DNA of 29,870 bases from an uncultured Acetatifactor sp. (GCA_934433135.1 CAKRZO010000032.1:1-29870); one strand, 5' to 3'; shown: positions 14,776 to 24,809, counted from the first letter of the stretch. Notes: generated by a model from the sequence alone, not told the origin. Numbers and translations: made by a program.

Positions 14776-17700
14776 ATGAGAAAAAGAAAGCGAACATGGT
14801 GGAAAACCGTTCTGCAGGCCTTTTTGGTAATGAGCCTGTTATTGACCGGTATTGCACCGCAGACGGCACTGGCTTCACAGGAAGCACAGGTGCAGGAAGG
14901 ATCGCAGACGGTGGTCTATGTAGACGGAGTCGGAAGCGGAACCAAGGATGGAAGCAGTGCAGAGAATGCGCTTGCGACTCTGAAAGAAGCGTATGAAAAA
15001 ATTCCGGAAGGAAACCTGCAGACGACCATTGTAATCTGCGGCGCCGTAAAGGCATCGCAGGGCGCGGTTGTTGTAAAAAAGGCCGGAACGGAGCAGGGAT
15101 ATCGATTTTTGCCCCATGACGGAAAGGTAATCATTACTTCGGTTTACGGCGAGGAGGATTATCGTGCAACGGCTTCTCTGGATCTGGAAGAGAAGAATTA
15201 CTTTTTACTGGGCGATACCTGCCTGGAAATGCTGCATATTACGAAAAATGCAAAATGGATATTCGGAAATTATTTCCCGCTTACGCTGGGAGATGGACTG
15301 GAATGTGACACCATTCTTGCCAATATGATCTATATGGGGACCTCTACGATGATTAACGGTGCAGGAGAAGGTCAGGTATCGGTCAAAGTGAAAGATTCCG
15401 TATTTACTATGAAAAGCGGGATTGTCGGTACTGTCTATGGAGCCGGAATGTATTGGCAGGGGGATTCTGCAATCGGAAAGGATGCTTCGATTAAGATGAG
15501 CATTTCCGGAGGATGGATTCAGAAAGCCCTTTACGGATCTGGATTCGGCGGAACCAATGCATCCCATCATAAAAGCGTTGAGATCAATGTAAGCGGAGGA
15601 ACCATAAAAGAGCTCAATGGTATTCATGGGGATGCCACGGTTTATGAGGATATATCCATAAATATAACCGGAGGGACGGTCACTGATCTTTACGGTGCCA
15701 GAAAACACATTGCAGCGGCTGATGATTCTGCAGCTTACATACCGCATGTGGAAGGAAACATAACTGTGACAGTGGGAGGCAATGCGGTAGTTTCGAATTT
15801 GCATGCCAAGGAAGAGGGAGCCAATGTAAGCGGAAGAATAAGAATGCGCTATTCCGGTGCGGAAAATCAGACTCTGGGGGATATTACAGGTTTTGATGCA
15901 CTGCAGCTTATTTCTTCCAAAGTAACGGTTCCTGCAGGTAAGGAAGCCATCTGGAACAGTATTGCTACACTTCAGATGACGGATGACAGTTTCCTTTCCT
16001 TAGCGTCTGTACCTGTTTCTCCGGCAGTAAAAGTAGGAGTGGAAGTTGTGAAGATGGCGGAAAACTGGAATTTAGCCACTCCGCTTATTACGGCACCTGC
16101 CGGAACGGAAAATATTTTTGAAGTCATTTCTCCGTTAAATTATGATTTCGCTTACGAGGAATCCGGAGAAAAGGTAACCTGGACACTGACAGAGAGTACA
16201 TTGAAAATCGGTCAGGAAGGCACACCGGGTTCTGCACTTGTATTAGATCTCGGGCTGCCGGAGGACGGTAGTTACACTGCTTTGCCTGCAGATGCTACGG
16301 CATATGATACTTATCTGCAGAAGGTAGAAGACCTGGGCGATGCCAAAGAAGAAGTTAATGTCATTGCCCCGGCACCGGTACAGGGACAGATCGAGCTTTA
16401 TGTATCTCCGGAAGGAAATGATGCCGACAAAGGGGATAAGGAGCACCCGTTTAAGACCGTGGGCAGAGCCCTTTCTTATGTGGAAGCTTTACAGAATCTG
16501 GATGTAAAAGGTGTGGTTATTTATCTGAGAGAAGGTAAATATCTGGTATCCGATACGGTCGTTCTGGATCAGACCATATCCGGACGAAACGGAATACCGG
16601 TTATGCTCAGTGCTTACGGAGAAGAAAAGGTTACGATTTCCGGAGGCATTGATATTCCGGGAAGCGCTTTCGGGGCAGTAACGGATGAGGCAGTAAAGGA
16701 ACGTCTTTCTGCAACTGCACAGGATAAGATTGTAGCGGTAGATTTAAAAACGCTTGGGATCACGGAATTCGGAAGTATTGTTTATGGCAGCACAGGAGGT
16801 CCCAGCTATCAGATCTTTGTAAACGGAACAGAGATGATACCGGCCAGATATCCCAATTATCACAATCTCTGGGTGGGCAGAGTGTTGGATGAAGGACCTA
16901 TTTTTATGGGTAATAATGCCGGAACGAATCTGGACTCTACCGGAGTGGAATTTGAAATGCAGGATTTCAGACCTCTGACCTGGGTGAATGATGGAAATAT
17001 ATGGCTGAAAGGTTCCCTTTATGCAGAATGGGATATCAAGAATTTCCATGTAGCGGAAATCCGGGAAGCTACGAAATCCATTAAACTGGAAGGCAGTGCA
17101 TGGTACGGTGCACGCAGCGCCAAGTCAAATACTTACTATTATTATAATATTCTGGAAGAACTGGATATGCCGGGAGAATATTACCTGGATCGTACCAATG
17201 GTATTCTGTATTTATATCCGGGCGTGGATATGAGCAGTGCGGTGGTGACCTATTCCGGACTGGCTAAGGATCTTCTCAGCTTGAACGGTACGCAGAACGT
17301 AGTAGTGAACGGAATTACTTTTGAGGACAGTGCAGGAACGGCTGTTTCCATGAAAAACTGTTATCAGACAATGCTGCAGAACTGCACGTTTGCAAGAGTC
17401 GGTACAGGCGTTGTAATTAACAATGGTAAAAAGAGCGGTATTATTTATTCTACCATTAAAGAGACAGCAAACAGACCGGTAGAGATTCTGCCGGATCAGG
17501 AATATTTTGATTATACACCGGATCTGAATTTTGTGCAGAATTGTTACATTTATAATAACGGAACCAAGAATCCCAAATTCTGTGCAATTTTCTCAAAAGG
17601 AACCAGGAATGTAATTTCCCATAATCTGATACAGGGAGGCTTTTCTGTCAGCATTTACCTGCAGTTTGCCAAGGAATGTATCGTGGAGTACAATGAAATT

Positions 17701-20700
17701 GTAGGCAGCCCTACCGGTACTTACGACTGCGGCGCTATTTATATTCCTTATGCAATTTCGGACAGCGGACACCATATCCGTTATAATTACATTCATGATA
17801 TCGGATTATTCAGTGATAACTGGAATCCTTTTGGTATTTATTTTGATGACGGACTCAGCGGGAATTACGCATACGGCAACGTGATGTCGAATCTGCCGGG
17901 TGGCTTTTTCGGAAATTGCGGCAGTGAGAACGTGGTTGCGGATAATGTGATATTGGACGGAAGAACCGGAACGATAGATGCTATTCGTGGTGAGGATGCC
18001 CATGCATCTTTGTCTATTGCACAACGTTGGGCAAGAAATCCGGAAGATAAGGAGACTTATGAGGCATATCTTGCACTGGATGAGAGCAAAAAGCAGGAAG
18101 TCAGGGAACGCTATCCGCTGCAGGCTGCTTTGTATGACAGAATTTCCGCTGCATATACAACGGAAAAGGGTGTAAATACAACGGGATTATTTGCAGCTCG
18201 TGACAACTACGTAACACGGAACGTGATTGCGGATTGCAAGGGCATCGGCATGGCAGGAACCGGCCATGTAGACTTAAATAATGTTATCTTAAGTGAAAAC
18301 CCCTTTGTGAATGTACCGGCACATGATTTTTCTCTGCAGGAAACAGTGGATACTTCCGACTGGGGATTTACATATAAGACACCGGCAATGGATCGTATGG
18401 GAATTGTGGACCGGAAAGAAGCGATTGGTTCTTTTGAACAGTTCCTTCCGATGAACGGAGCCGGAAAAGTAAATCCCAAAGAGTTCCAGCTGCAATGGAC
18501 ATTTGCAGGAGGTGCGGATACCTATGAATGGTCGATTGCAGAAGATGCATCCATGACACAGAATCTCTACAGCGGTACGACGGTAAAGAATACGGCATAT
18601 TTTGCGGAAGATGAGTATTTTGAATTCGGAAAAACGTATTATTGGAGTGTCACTGCAAAGAGTACGGCAAAGTCCAGAGTAACCACTCCGGTAACGACTC
18701 CGGCCACCTATTCCTTTACCACGATGACCTGGGAAGAGTATGTGGAAAGCAATGCGGTGAATCTGGAAGCATTGGAAGAGACCATTGCAAAAGCAGACAG
18801 CCTGCTTGCGGAAATGGTGGAGGAATCCCAGGGCGGTGAGTACCTGGACGGCAGCAGACAGCCTCTGGAAGAAACGGTTGCACAGGCGAAAAAAATAGTC
18901 GAATTGGGAAACATGCAGATGCAGTCTGCAGTCGATGCTATGGATTATGCCTTAAAGGAAGCTATTACAACTGCTCAGACGGCCAGAAGGATTCATTATA
19001 TTACCCTTGATGGTCTGAACGCAGACGATTGGAGTGACCTGGTTGCAGGCGGCGGAACGGCTGTTGTAGAAGGCGATGAGCTGAAAATGACAACGCAGAG
19101 CAGCAGAAGAACCGAGCTTATTTATGGAAAGGAAGTGGGAACCCGTGATATTCTCTGTTTCCGCTTTAAACTGGATAAGCTTTCCAATTGGAATGGTTTT
19201 GCATTGATGCATACCTATCCGGCAGCCTTTATTACCGATGCATCGCAGACTTCCGGTTACTTCATTTGCCTGAATTCCGGTCAGATTGAGTTACAGAAAC
19301 GTCATAACAAAAAGGATTACGGCAATATAGCAGTAGTGCCAAATAATAATGAAATCCTGAAAGGCGGAGAGTGGTACAATATTCAGGCAGGAGCGATTCG
19401 CCAGGCAGATGGTTCTGTAAGGGTGCTGTTTAAAGTAAACGGTCAGACGGTATTTGATTATCTGGATACAGAGGAACCCATTACCGGTTCCGGAAGCTTC
19501 GGTGTCGTGGTTCAGCCGGAAAAGACCAACGGATTTGCCAGACTTCAGGCAGCGGATCTTGATCATATGTATACGGCTTCCCTGACTGCAGAAGAAAATA
19601 CGGCTGCCGTAGGCGATACTGTTTATGTACAGGTTCGTGCGGATAAGGAATTTGCTTCTTCGGAACTGGTTCTTTCCTATGATGCACAGAAACTTACATT
19701 TGATCCGGATGCTTCTTCCCTGGAGGGCGCCGGATACAAAGCGCAGGACGGTACGCTGAAGCTGGCCGATTACGGAAGCATTCAGAATACTGCATACCGA
19801 CTGGCATTCCGGGCGGCAAGCGCGGGAGAAGCTGCCATTTCTCTTACCGGTGCGGCATTCAGTACACAGGAGAAGGCAGAAGCGGAAGACTTGATTGCTG
19901 CAAATGTGGAAGAAGGAAAGGCAACGATAACCATTGCCGCAGACAGATATCAGGTAACGCTTCCGGATATCTTTACCGGTGAGGATACGGTTTTGGATGG
20001 AGAGGATTATACCTTCTATTCTGCAGATTCCGAGCATTATGACTATTCTCAGGTGACAGCTTCCACGGGAGGAGAGTCGGTGCAGGTAACCGTAAATGAA
20101 GACGGAAGCTATACCATTTCCAATGTGAAGGGAGATTTGGTAATCGAGGGAGCAAGAACGCCTAAGAAGTATAACGTTACTTACCGGACCACAACCGGAG
20201 TGGAGAACCTGCCGGAGAACGGCGAGGCGACCTATGGGGAAGATTATCGTTTTGATCTGCCGAAGGAAGCGCACTATACCATTACGGTAACGGAAATCTT
20301 AATCGGCGGCTCTCCGGTAACCTATGCCGTGGATGAAAACGGAACAGTAACGGTTGACGGCCTGCTGATAGAAGCGGACATGGTAATTACAATTGATAAA
20401 ACGCTGAAGGATCATTCCGTGACGGTAACGGGAACGGGCACAGGAGATGTTGTGTTTGATAGGGAATTTACTCCTGCACAGGATTATGTATTCCAGGTTA
20501 ATAAGGATGAAGCGTATGAATATACGGTAAAAGCCTTTGTCAATGGTGTAGAAGTACTTTTAAGCGTAGACGGAGATTCCTATACGATTGCAGCGGCGGA
20601 TGTAAAGGCGGGAGAAATCCTTCTCCAGGTGGAAAAGACATTGAAACCCGGCGAAATCAGTGTACAGCAGTATGTACAGCTGGACGGACCGGTTATGTGG

Positions 20701-21075
20701 CTTGTAAAATACAAGCTGGCAAAGCCGGAGAACAGACATTATGTGTATAATCAGCAGTCTATGTTCTGGTCCGAGAAATATCAGACTTATTGTACGCTGG
20801 TAATTTCCAAGGATATGCCGCAGCCGCAGGTGAAGGATTTCAGTCTGGAAGCAGGCGCGGCAGCGGAAGTGGATTACGGTATGGATGTAAACCGGTCGGG
20901 AAAAGTGGATGCCAACGATGCACAGCTCGTTTACAATATGTACAACGCAATGTATCGGGATTTCACGGATAAGGTTACCCTTGAAAAGTTCCTGCGTGCC
21001 GACATCAACGGAAGCGGTACGCTGACAGTAGAGGATGCTGCAGCAATTATCGACTATTGTCTGGGAAGAAATTAA
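14776..21075 (+). CDS. giant secreted multidomain beta-helix protein with cohesin-like region and C-terminal dockerin
   Basis: The start at 14776 follows AGGAGGG (14757-14763) and gives a Gram-positive signal peptide (MRKRKRTWWKTVLQAF... cleaved near ALASQ). The product has 2099 residues. Regions: a first beta-helix (45 to about 520); a second, GH141-like beta-helix (about 539 to 1225) with YVSPEGNDADKG, IPARYPNYHN, GEYYLDRTNGILYLYP and GIYFDDGLSGNYAYGNV; an Fn3-like domain (1230-1310); a FIVAR-like helical bundle (1316-1404); a LamG-like sandwich (1405-1598); a cohesin-like domain (about 1600-1720); three related beta repeats to about 1960; and a type I dockerin with calcium loops starting DVNRSGKVD at 2037 and DINGSGTLT at 2076. 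GH141 enzymes act on plant-wall xylan or fucosylated pectin. Catalytic residues were not identified, and the substrate is unknown. No sortase signal: attachment must come through the dockerin. The next gene supplies a candidate partner. Confidence 0.8.
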   Translation: MRKRKRTWWKTVLQAFLVMSLLLTGIAPQTALASQEAQVQEGSQTVVYVDGVGSGTKDGSSAENALATLKEAYEKIPEGNLQTTIVICGAVKASQGAVVVKKAGTEQGYRFLPHDGKVIITSVYGEEDYRATASLDLEEKNYFLLGDTCLEMLHITKNAKWIFGNYFPLTLGDGLECDTILANMIYMGTSTMINGAGEGQVSVKVKDSVFTMKSGIVGTVYGAGMYWQGDSAIGKDASIKMSISGGWIQKALYGSGFGGTNASHHKSVEINVSGGTIKELNGIHGDATVYEDISINITGGTVTDLYGARKHIAAADDSAAYIPHVEGNITVTVGGNAVVSNLHAKEEGANVSGRIRMRYSGAENQTLGDITGFDALQLISSKVTVPAGKEAIWNSIATLQMTDDSFLSLASVPVSPAVKVGVEVVKMAENWNLATPLITAPAGTENIFEVISPLNYDFAYEESGEKVTWTLTESTLKIGQEGTPGSALVLDLGLPEDGSYTALPADATAYDTYLQKVEDLGDAKEEVNVIAPAPVQGQIELYVSPEGNDADKGDKEHPFKTVGRALSYVEALQNLDVKGVVIYLREGKYLVSDTVVLDQTISGRNGIPVMLSAYGEEKVTISGGIDIPGSAFGAVTDEAVKERLSATAQDKIVAVDLKTLGITEFGSIVYGSTGGPSYQIFVNGTEMIPARYPNYHNLWVGRVLDEGPIFMGNNAGTNLDSTGVEFEMQDFRPLTWVNDGNIWLKGSLYAEWDIKNFHVAEIREATKSIKLEGSAWYGARSAKSNTYYYYNILEELDMPGEYYLDRTNGILYLYPGVDMSSAVVTYSGLAKDLLSLNGTQNVVVNGITFEDSAGTAVSMKNCYQTMLQNCTFARVGTGVVINNGKKSGIIYSTIKETANRPVEILPDQEYFDYTPDLNFVQNCYIYNNGTKNPKFCAIFSKGTRNVISHNLIQGGFSVSIYLQFAKECIVEYNEIVGSPTGTYDCGAIYIPYAISDSGHHIRYNYIHDIGLFSDNWNPFGIYFDDGLSGNYAYGNVMSNLPGGFFGNCGSENVVADNVILDGRTGTIDAIRGEDAHASLSIAQRWARNPEDKETYEAYLALDESKKQEVRERYPLQAALYDRISAAYTTEKGVNTTGLFAARDNYVTRNVIADCKGIGMAGTGHVDLNNVILSENPFVNVPAHDFSLQETVDTSDWGFTYKTPAMDRMGIVDRKEAIGSFEQFLPMNGAGKVNPKEFQLQWTFAGGADTYEWSIAEDASMTQNLYSGTTVKNTAYFAEDEYFEFGKTYYWSVTAKSTAKSRVTTPVTTPATYSFTTMTWEEYVESNAVNLEALEETIAKADSLLAEMVEESQGGEYLDGSRQPLEETVAQAKKIVELGNMQMQSAVDAMDYALKEAITTAQTARRIHYITLDGLNADDWSDLVAGGGTAVVEGDELKMTTQSSRRTELIYGKEVGTRDILCFRFKLDKLSNWNGFALMHTYPAAFITDASQTSGYFICLNSGQIELQKRHNKKDYGNIAVVPNNNEILKGGEWYNIQAGAIRQADGSVRVLFKVNGQTVFDYLDTEEPITGSGSFGVVVQPEKTNGFARLQAADLDHMYTASLTAEENTAAVGDTVYVQVRADKEFASSELVLSYDAQKLTFDPDASSLEGAGYKAQDGTLKLADYGSIQNTAYRLAFRAASAGEAAISLTGAAFSTQEKAEAEDLIAANVEEGKATITIAADRYQVTLPDIFTGEDTVLDGEDYTFYSADSEHYDYSQVTASTGGESVQVTVNEDGSYTISNVKGDLVIEGARTPKKYNVTYRTTTGVENLPENGEATYGEDYRFDLPKEAHYTITVTEILIGGSPVTYAVDENGTVTVDGLLIEADMVITIDKTLKDHSVTVTGTGTGDVVFDREFTPAQDYVFQVNKDEAYEYTVKAFVNGVEVLLSVDGDSYTIAAADVKAGEILLQVEKTLKPGEISVQQYVQLDGPVMWLVKYKLAKPENRHYVYNQQSMFWSEKYQTYCTLVISKDMPQPQVKDFSLEAGAAAEVDYGMDVNRSGKVDANDAQLVYNMYNAMYRDFTDKVTLEKFLRADINGSGTLTVEDAAAIIDYCLGRN

Positions 21076-21095
21076 CAGGAGGCACGACTTACAGC

Positions 21096-22022
21096 ATGCA
21101 AAGAAAGAAAATTCGGAATCTGTTTTTCCTTATTTTGGCTGTCGTTATGTGCTGGGGAGTGATACAGGGCGGTGCAGGCAAGGCCTGCGCCGCTTCTGCA
21201 GAAGAAGAGGGGCCGATCTTTCTGTTTGCACTTAAAGTAAACGGAAAGGATACGGTAACCGTACTTCCCGGCGACATTATTACGGTAAGTCTGTATTTAA
21301 AGAGAACAGATCAGGCAGAGGGGTATTCCATGTATGCTATGCAGGATGAAATCCGTTACGACAGCCAATTTTTTGAACTGGTGGAAGGCAGCGTTATGAC
21401 GGCATCCGGCATTCATACCACGGATATCGCATTAAGGGATCAGTTCCGGGAACTGTATATGAATTATCTGTCTGTAAATGGTGGGGAAGAGTGGCAGGCA
21501 GAGACCTTACTGGGGAGCTTCCAGCTTCGCATCAAAGCACAGTCCGGCACAACTTATCTTACCAATCAGGATTATCTGGTTTCCAGAAAAGACGGGCAGG
21601 ACAGTTACGCGGGGAAAGCGGAAGATGTGACGGTAATTGTTTCCGCAGAATGCGAAATCTCGTATGAGACCAATGGGGGGAATCCGATTGAGAAGAGCTA
21701 TGCACAGAGGGGGGATCTTCTGATACCGCCGCAGGAACCGGTCAGGGAAGGATATGTTTTTGAAGGCTGGTATCGGGACATGGATCTGACATGGGCCTGG
21801 GACTTTGCAAAGGACAGAGTCAAAGAGAACATGACGCTGTATGCCAAATGGAAGAGAACGGAAAAAGAGGATGTTCCCCTGTCTCCGCCTACAGGTGGGC
21901 ATGACAGCTGCCTTTGGTTCATCCCTCTTGCGGTGATTCTTTTACTGGGGCTGATTCTATACCTTAAAAAGAGAAAGTCAAAGGGAAAAGATGGTCTTTG
22001 TAAAAACGGACAAGAGGAGTAA
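21096..22022 (+). CDS. cell-surface anchor protein with cohesin-like domain
   Basis: The start taken is the ATG at 21096, thirteen bases after AGGAGG; the earlier ATG at 21057 overlaps the preceding gene and hides the signal peptide. The 308-residue product has a signal peptide (to about residue 34), a beta-sandwich resembling a cohesin (about 40-185; PGDIITVSLYLK, EIRYDSQFFELVEGS), a Listeria-Bacteroides/InlB-type repeat (about 188-258; GYVFEGWYRD, TLYAKWKR), a PPTGG sequence, one membrane helix (CLWFIPLAVILLLGLILYL) and a basic tail KKRKSKGK. PPTGG in this place could be a variant sortase signal, otherwise the helix anchors it. Twenty bases after the dockerin-bearing gene, so it is the obvious candidate to hold that protein on the surface. 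The cohesin call rests on pattern and context. Confidence 0.65.
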   Translation: MQRKKIRNLFFLILAVVMCWGVIQGGAGKACAASAEEEGPIFLFALKVNGKDTVTVLPGDIITVSLYLKRTDQAEGYSMYAMQDEIRYDSQFFELVEGSVMTASGIHTTDIALRDQFRELYMNYLSVNGGEEWQAETLLGSFQLRIKAQSGTTYLTNQDYLVSRKDGQDSYAGKAEDVTVIVSAECEISYETNGGNPIEKSYAQRGDLLIPPQEPVREGYVFEGWYRDMDLTWAWDFAKDRVKENMTLYAKWKRTEKEDVPLSPPTGGHDSCLWFIPLAVILLLGLILYLKKRKSKGKDGLCKNGQEE

Positions 22023-22063
22023 AAAGTGCGAATTCTGTGGGATTTCCGGCGGATGCTGTCTGT

Positions 22064-22102
22064 TTTTACAACTTGTGTAAAACAGGGGAAGTGTTGCATA
22101 AT
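22064..22102 (+). promoter_or_regulatory. promoter and overlapping inverted repeat ahead of the ABC transporter genes
   Basis: TTGTGT (22073-22078), 18 bases, CATAAT (22097-22102). The perfect inverted repeat TTTTACA-ACTTG-TGTAAAA (22064-22082) covers the -35, as an operator would. It shares ACAACTT with the repeats at 11760-11780. Confidence 0.5.
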
Positions 22103-22140
22103 AGATTCATCCAAAATAACTTCAAATCAGGAGGAAAAAC

Positions 22141-23772
22141 ATGAAAAGTAAAAAAGCGTTAGCGTTACTCTTAACTGCTGCCATGACAGTAGGAGTTCTG
22201 ACAGGCTGCGGTAAAGAGGACGGAACCAAGACATCCAGTGAAACACAGAAGCAGACACAGGTATCAAGCGTTGAGTCATCCGCTTCGGAATCCGTGGAAG
22301 AGCCTTCCCTTTACAATGTAGGATCTCTTCCGATTGTAAACGAACCGGTTACCTTAAAGGTGCTGGCTGCAGATCAGGTTTATGTAGGCTATTCCACCGC
22401 TGGGGAGTCAAAGTACTGGGGATGGCTGGAAGAGAAGACTGGTATTCATTTTGAAGTAGAGTCTTACAGCACAGAGGAATTGAAGAGCAAGTTACCTCTG
22501 ATTATGACTGACCCCGATCAGATGCCGGATTTGTTTATCAGTTGTCCTTTCGTAGATGCAGATGTGGCATCTTACGGTGCAAACGGTCAGCTGTTAAGAC
22601 TGAATGATTTAATTGACGAGTACGGCAGCAATATCAAGACCATGTTTGAAGAATGCAGTACGGGGTACGGTGCATCTACCACTGCAACCGGTGATATCTA
22701 TGCCATGCCTGCTATGAACGGAAGCGCATCCAGCGTTGTTTATGCTATGCGTGTTGCTTTTTTGGAAAAAGCCGGATTGAAAGTTCCCGCTACATTGGAA
22801 GAATTGCGGGATGATATGCTTCAGATGAAAAAAATGGATCTGGACGGTGACGGTAAAGCAGGAAATGAGATTCTTTGGACATCTCAGCCTAAGACCTTCA
22901 AGAGACAGGCATTGTCTATGGTGGGAATTTCCGCATATTGGCCCTGGCAGGGATGCATCTTTGATGATCATGACGGAAAAGTATTCTTTGTTCCTACCAG
23001 TGATGAGTATAAATATCTGTTAGGTATTCTGAATGAATTATATACGGCAGGTTGTATTGATCGGGAAATCTTTACGCAGACCTATGATGAGTACATTGCC
23101 AAATCTCAGTCAGGTGGTGCTTTCCTGATTGAAGATGGAGATGATCCGGAAGCTGCATCCTATAGAGGCGAAGAAGGCTGGCAGTATGCAATTCCTTTGA
23201 CAAGCGCGGTTCACGACACACCGATTGTAGCAGTGGGTGCAGATTATCAGACCTTTGTAGGAGCGGTTTCCGCCAATACAAAATATCCAGAAGTTTGTGC
23301 TCTGTTACTGGATTATATGTACAGTGAAGAAGCTTCTATGGTAGCAAAATACGGTCTGGAAGGTGTGGATTATACGCTGGTATCCGAAAAACCGTTTAAG
23401 GTAGATTGGATTAATGGCGATAATGAAGATAATAATCTTACGGCTATCCTGGCACCCAGGTGGGTCAGAAAGGACAAAGTGATTCCTGCAGCTACTTCTA
23501 TGAAGATTCAGAGAAGTGAAATTGCAGCAGAATACGGAAAATTCGGCTGGCAGAATTACGTACATCTGACGGAAGAAGAGAGCGAAAACGTTAGCGTTTT
23601 AAGTACCGATCTTGGTTTGTACTGTGACGACTACTTCGTTGGATTTATTACCGGAACTTACAATCTGGAAAAAGATTGGGATGCTTATGTAGCAGAATGC
23701 AACCGAATGGGTGCGGAAGACCTTGTGAAGATTTACCAGAATGCATATGATGTATTCTTTAATGCGGAATAA
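22141..23772 (+). CDS. lplA: sugar-binding lipoprotein of a CUT1-type ABC transporter (LplA-like)
   Basis: The 543-residue protein starts after CAGGAGG. The lipoprotein signal ends in LTGC, with C23 as the lipidated residue, followed by a Ser/Thr/Glu-rich linker. The rest is a family 1-type extracellular solute-binding fold: VTLKVLAADQV, WGWLEEKTGIHFE, MPDLFIS, a Ca-loop-like stretch DLDGDGKAGNE near 238, and many tryptophans for sugar stacking. It captures oligosaccharides outside the cell and delivers them to the two permeases downstream. A hairpin follows the stop, which would allow more of this protein than of the permeases. Confidence 0.88.
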   Translation: MKSKKALALLLTAAMTVGVLTGCGKEDGTKTSSETQKQTQVSSVESSASESVEEPSLYNVGSLPIVNEPVTLKVLAADQVYVGYSTAGESKYWGWLEEKTGIHFEVESYSTEELKSKLPLIMTDPDQMPDLFISCPFVDADVASYGANGQLLRLNDLIDEYGSNIKTMFEECSTGYGASTTATGDIYAMPAMNGSASSVVYAMRVAFLEKAGLKVPATLEELRDDMLQMKKMDLDGDGKAGNEILWTSQPKTFKRQALSMVGISAYWPWQGCIFDDHDGKVFFVPTSDEYKYLLGILNELYTAGCIDREIFTQTYDEYIAKSQSGGAFLIEDGDDPEAASYRGEEGWQYAIPLTSAVHDTPIVAVGADYQTFVGAVSANTKYPEVCALLLDYMYSEEASMVAKYGLEGVDYTLVSEKPFKVDWINGDNEDNNLTAILAPRWVRKDKVIPAATSMKIQRSEIAAEYGKFGWQNYVHLTEEESENVSVLSTDLGLYCDDYFVGFITGTYNLEKDWDAYVAECNRMGAEDLVKIYQNAYDVFFNAE

Positions 23773-23782
23773 GTAAAACCAA

Positions 23783-23814
23783 AAAGGATACGGTGGGTCA
23801 GTACCGTATCCTTT
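23783..23814 (+). terminator. intercistronic hairpin after the binding-protein gene
   Basis: A perfect 12-bp stem, AAAGGATACGGT with ACCGTATCCTTT, eight-base loop, eleven bases after the stop, with a weak T-rich tail. Partial terminators or RNA-stabilising hairpins in this place are usual in sugar ABC operons. Beyond it TTTATCAAATA-like repeats run toward the permease. Confidence 0.65.
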
Positions 23815-23865
23815 ATCAAATACATTTTATCAAATATCCTTTATCGAAGTGAGTGAGTTTAGAGT

Positions 23866-24792
23866 ATGAACAAGAAGAATCTTTGGAAAAGAATTAAGGT
23901 GAACTGGATTTTATATCTGTTTGTTTTGCCTACCATTATTTACTATGTCATATTTCACTATATTCCGATTTATGGCGTGCAGATTGCATTTCAGGATTAT
24001 AAGGTAGGACAGGCATTCGGTGAAAGCGAATGGGTAGGACTGAAACATTTCCTTCGCTTTTTCCGCTCAAACTGGTTTTCCGTGGTCTTAAAAAATACGC
24101 TGTCAATCGGCTTGCTGAATCTGGTTTTGGGGTTTCCGATTCCCATTATTCTGGCGCTATTGTTGAATGAAGTAAGTAATATGAAGCTTCGTAAGACGAT
24201 CCAGACGGTTACTTATGCACCGCATTTTATCTCTATTGTGGTATTGTGCGGAATGGTTACCACGTTCTTAAGCCCATCCACAGGAATCCTGGGAATGGCA
24301 ATCAACAATGTCAGGGAATCCATGGGGTTGGAGTCGATTAATCTACTGACAAAAGGATCGGCGTTTAAATGGATCTATGTATTGTCTGATGTCTGGCAGG
24401 GAGCCGGATGGGGATCCATTATTTATTTTGCCGCATTATCCGGTGTGGATCCGCAGCTGGTGGAAGCAGCAAGACTGGACGGAGCCAATAAGTTCCAGAT
24501 TATCCGGTATGTGAATCTTCCGGTGCTCATTCCCACAATTAACATTATGTTGATTATGCAGTGCGGTCAGATCCTGAGTGTCGGCTATGAAAAAACATAC
24601 CTTTTGCAGAACGATACGATATTAAGAAACAGTGAAGTAATCTCTACTTATGTTTATCGTGCCGGTATCCAGGGGGCACAGTACAGTTTCTCTTCAGCAG
24701 TCGGTTTGTTTAATTCTGCGGTAAATGCGCTGCTGTTGATTATTGTGAACAGCATCTCCCGTAAGATAGACCGCAATAATAGTTTATGGTAA
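23866..24792 (+). CDS. lplB: ABC sugar permease, LplB type
   Basis: The 308-residue protein has six membrane helices. The N-terminus LYLFVLPTIIYYVIFHYIPI is standard for this family, and the cytoplasmic EAA loop reads VEAARLDGANKFQIIRYVNLP (about 201-221, here quoted in part: EAARLDGA). It forms a heterodimer with the product of the next gene. The start has no strong ribosome site; translation may depend on the upstream region. No ATPase gene is present, so a shared MsmX/MsmK-type ATPase elsewhere in the genome must energise transport. The end overlaps the region of the next gene's start signals. Confidence 0.9.
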   Translation: MNKKNLWKRIKVNWILYLFVLPTIIYYVIFHYIPIYGVQIAFQDYKVGQAFGESEWVGLKHFLRFFRSNWFSVVLKNTLSIGLLNLVLGFPIPIILALLLNEVSNMKLRKTIQTVTYAPHFISIVVLCGMVTTFLSPSTGILGMAINNVRESMGLESINLLTKGSAFKWIYVLSDVWQGAGWGSIIYFAALSGVDPQLVEAARLDGANKFQIIRYVNLPVLIPTINIMLIMQCGQILSVGYEKTYLLQNDTILRNSEVISTYVYRAGIQGAQYSFSSAVGLFNSAVNALLLIIVNSISRKIDRNNSLW

Positions 24793-24809
24793 AGGGGAGG
24801 TTTGGAAAA

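Noticed and set aside
19291..20274. 327-residue open frame on the minus strand
   Set aside because: It lies wholly inside the giant surface gene, lacks a ribosome site and shows no family signature; a shadow of codon bias.
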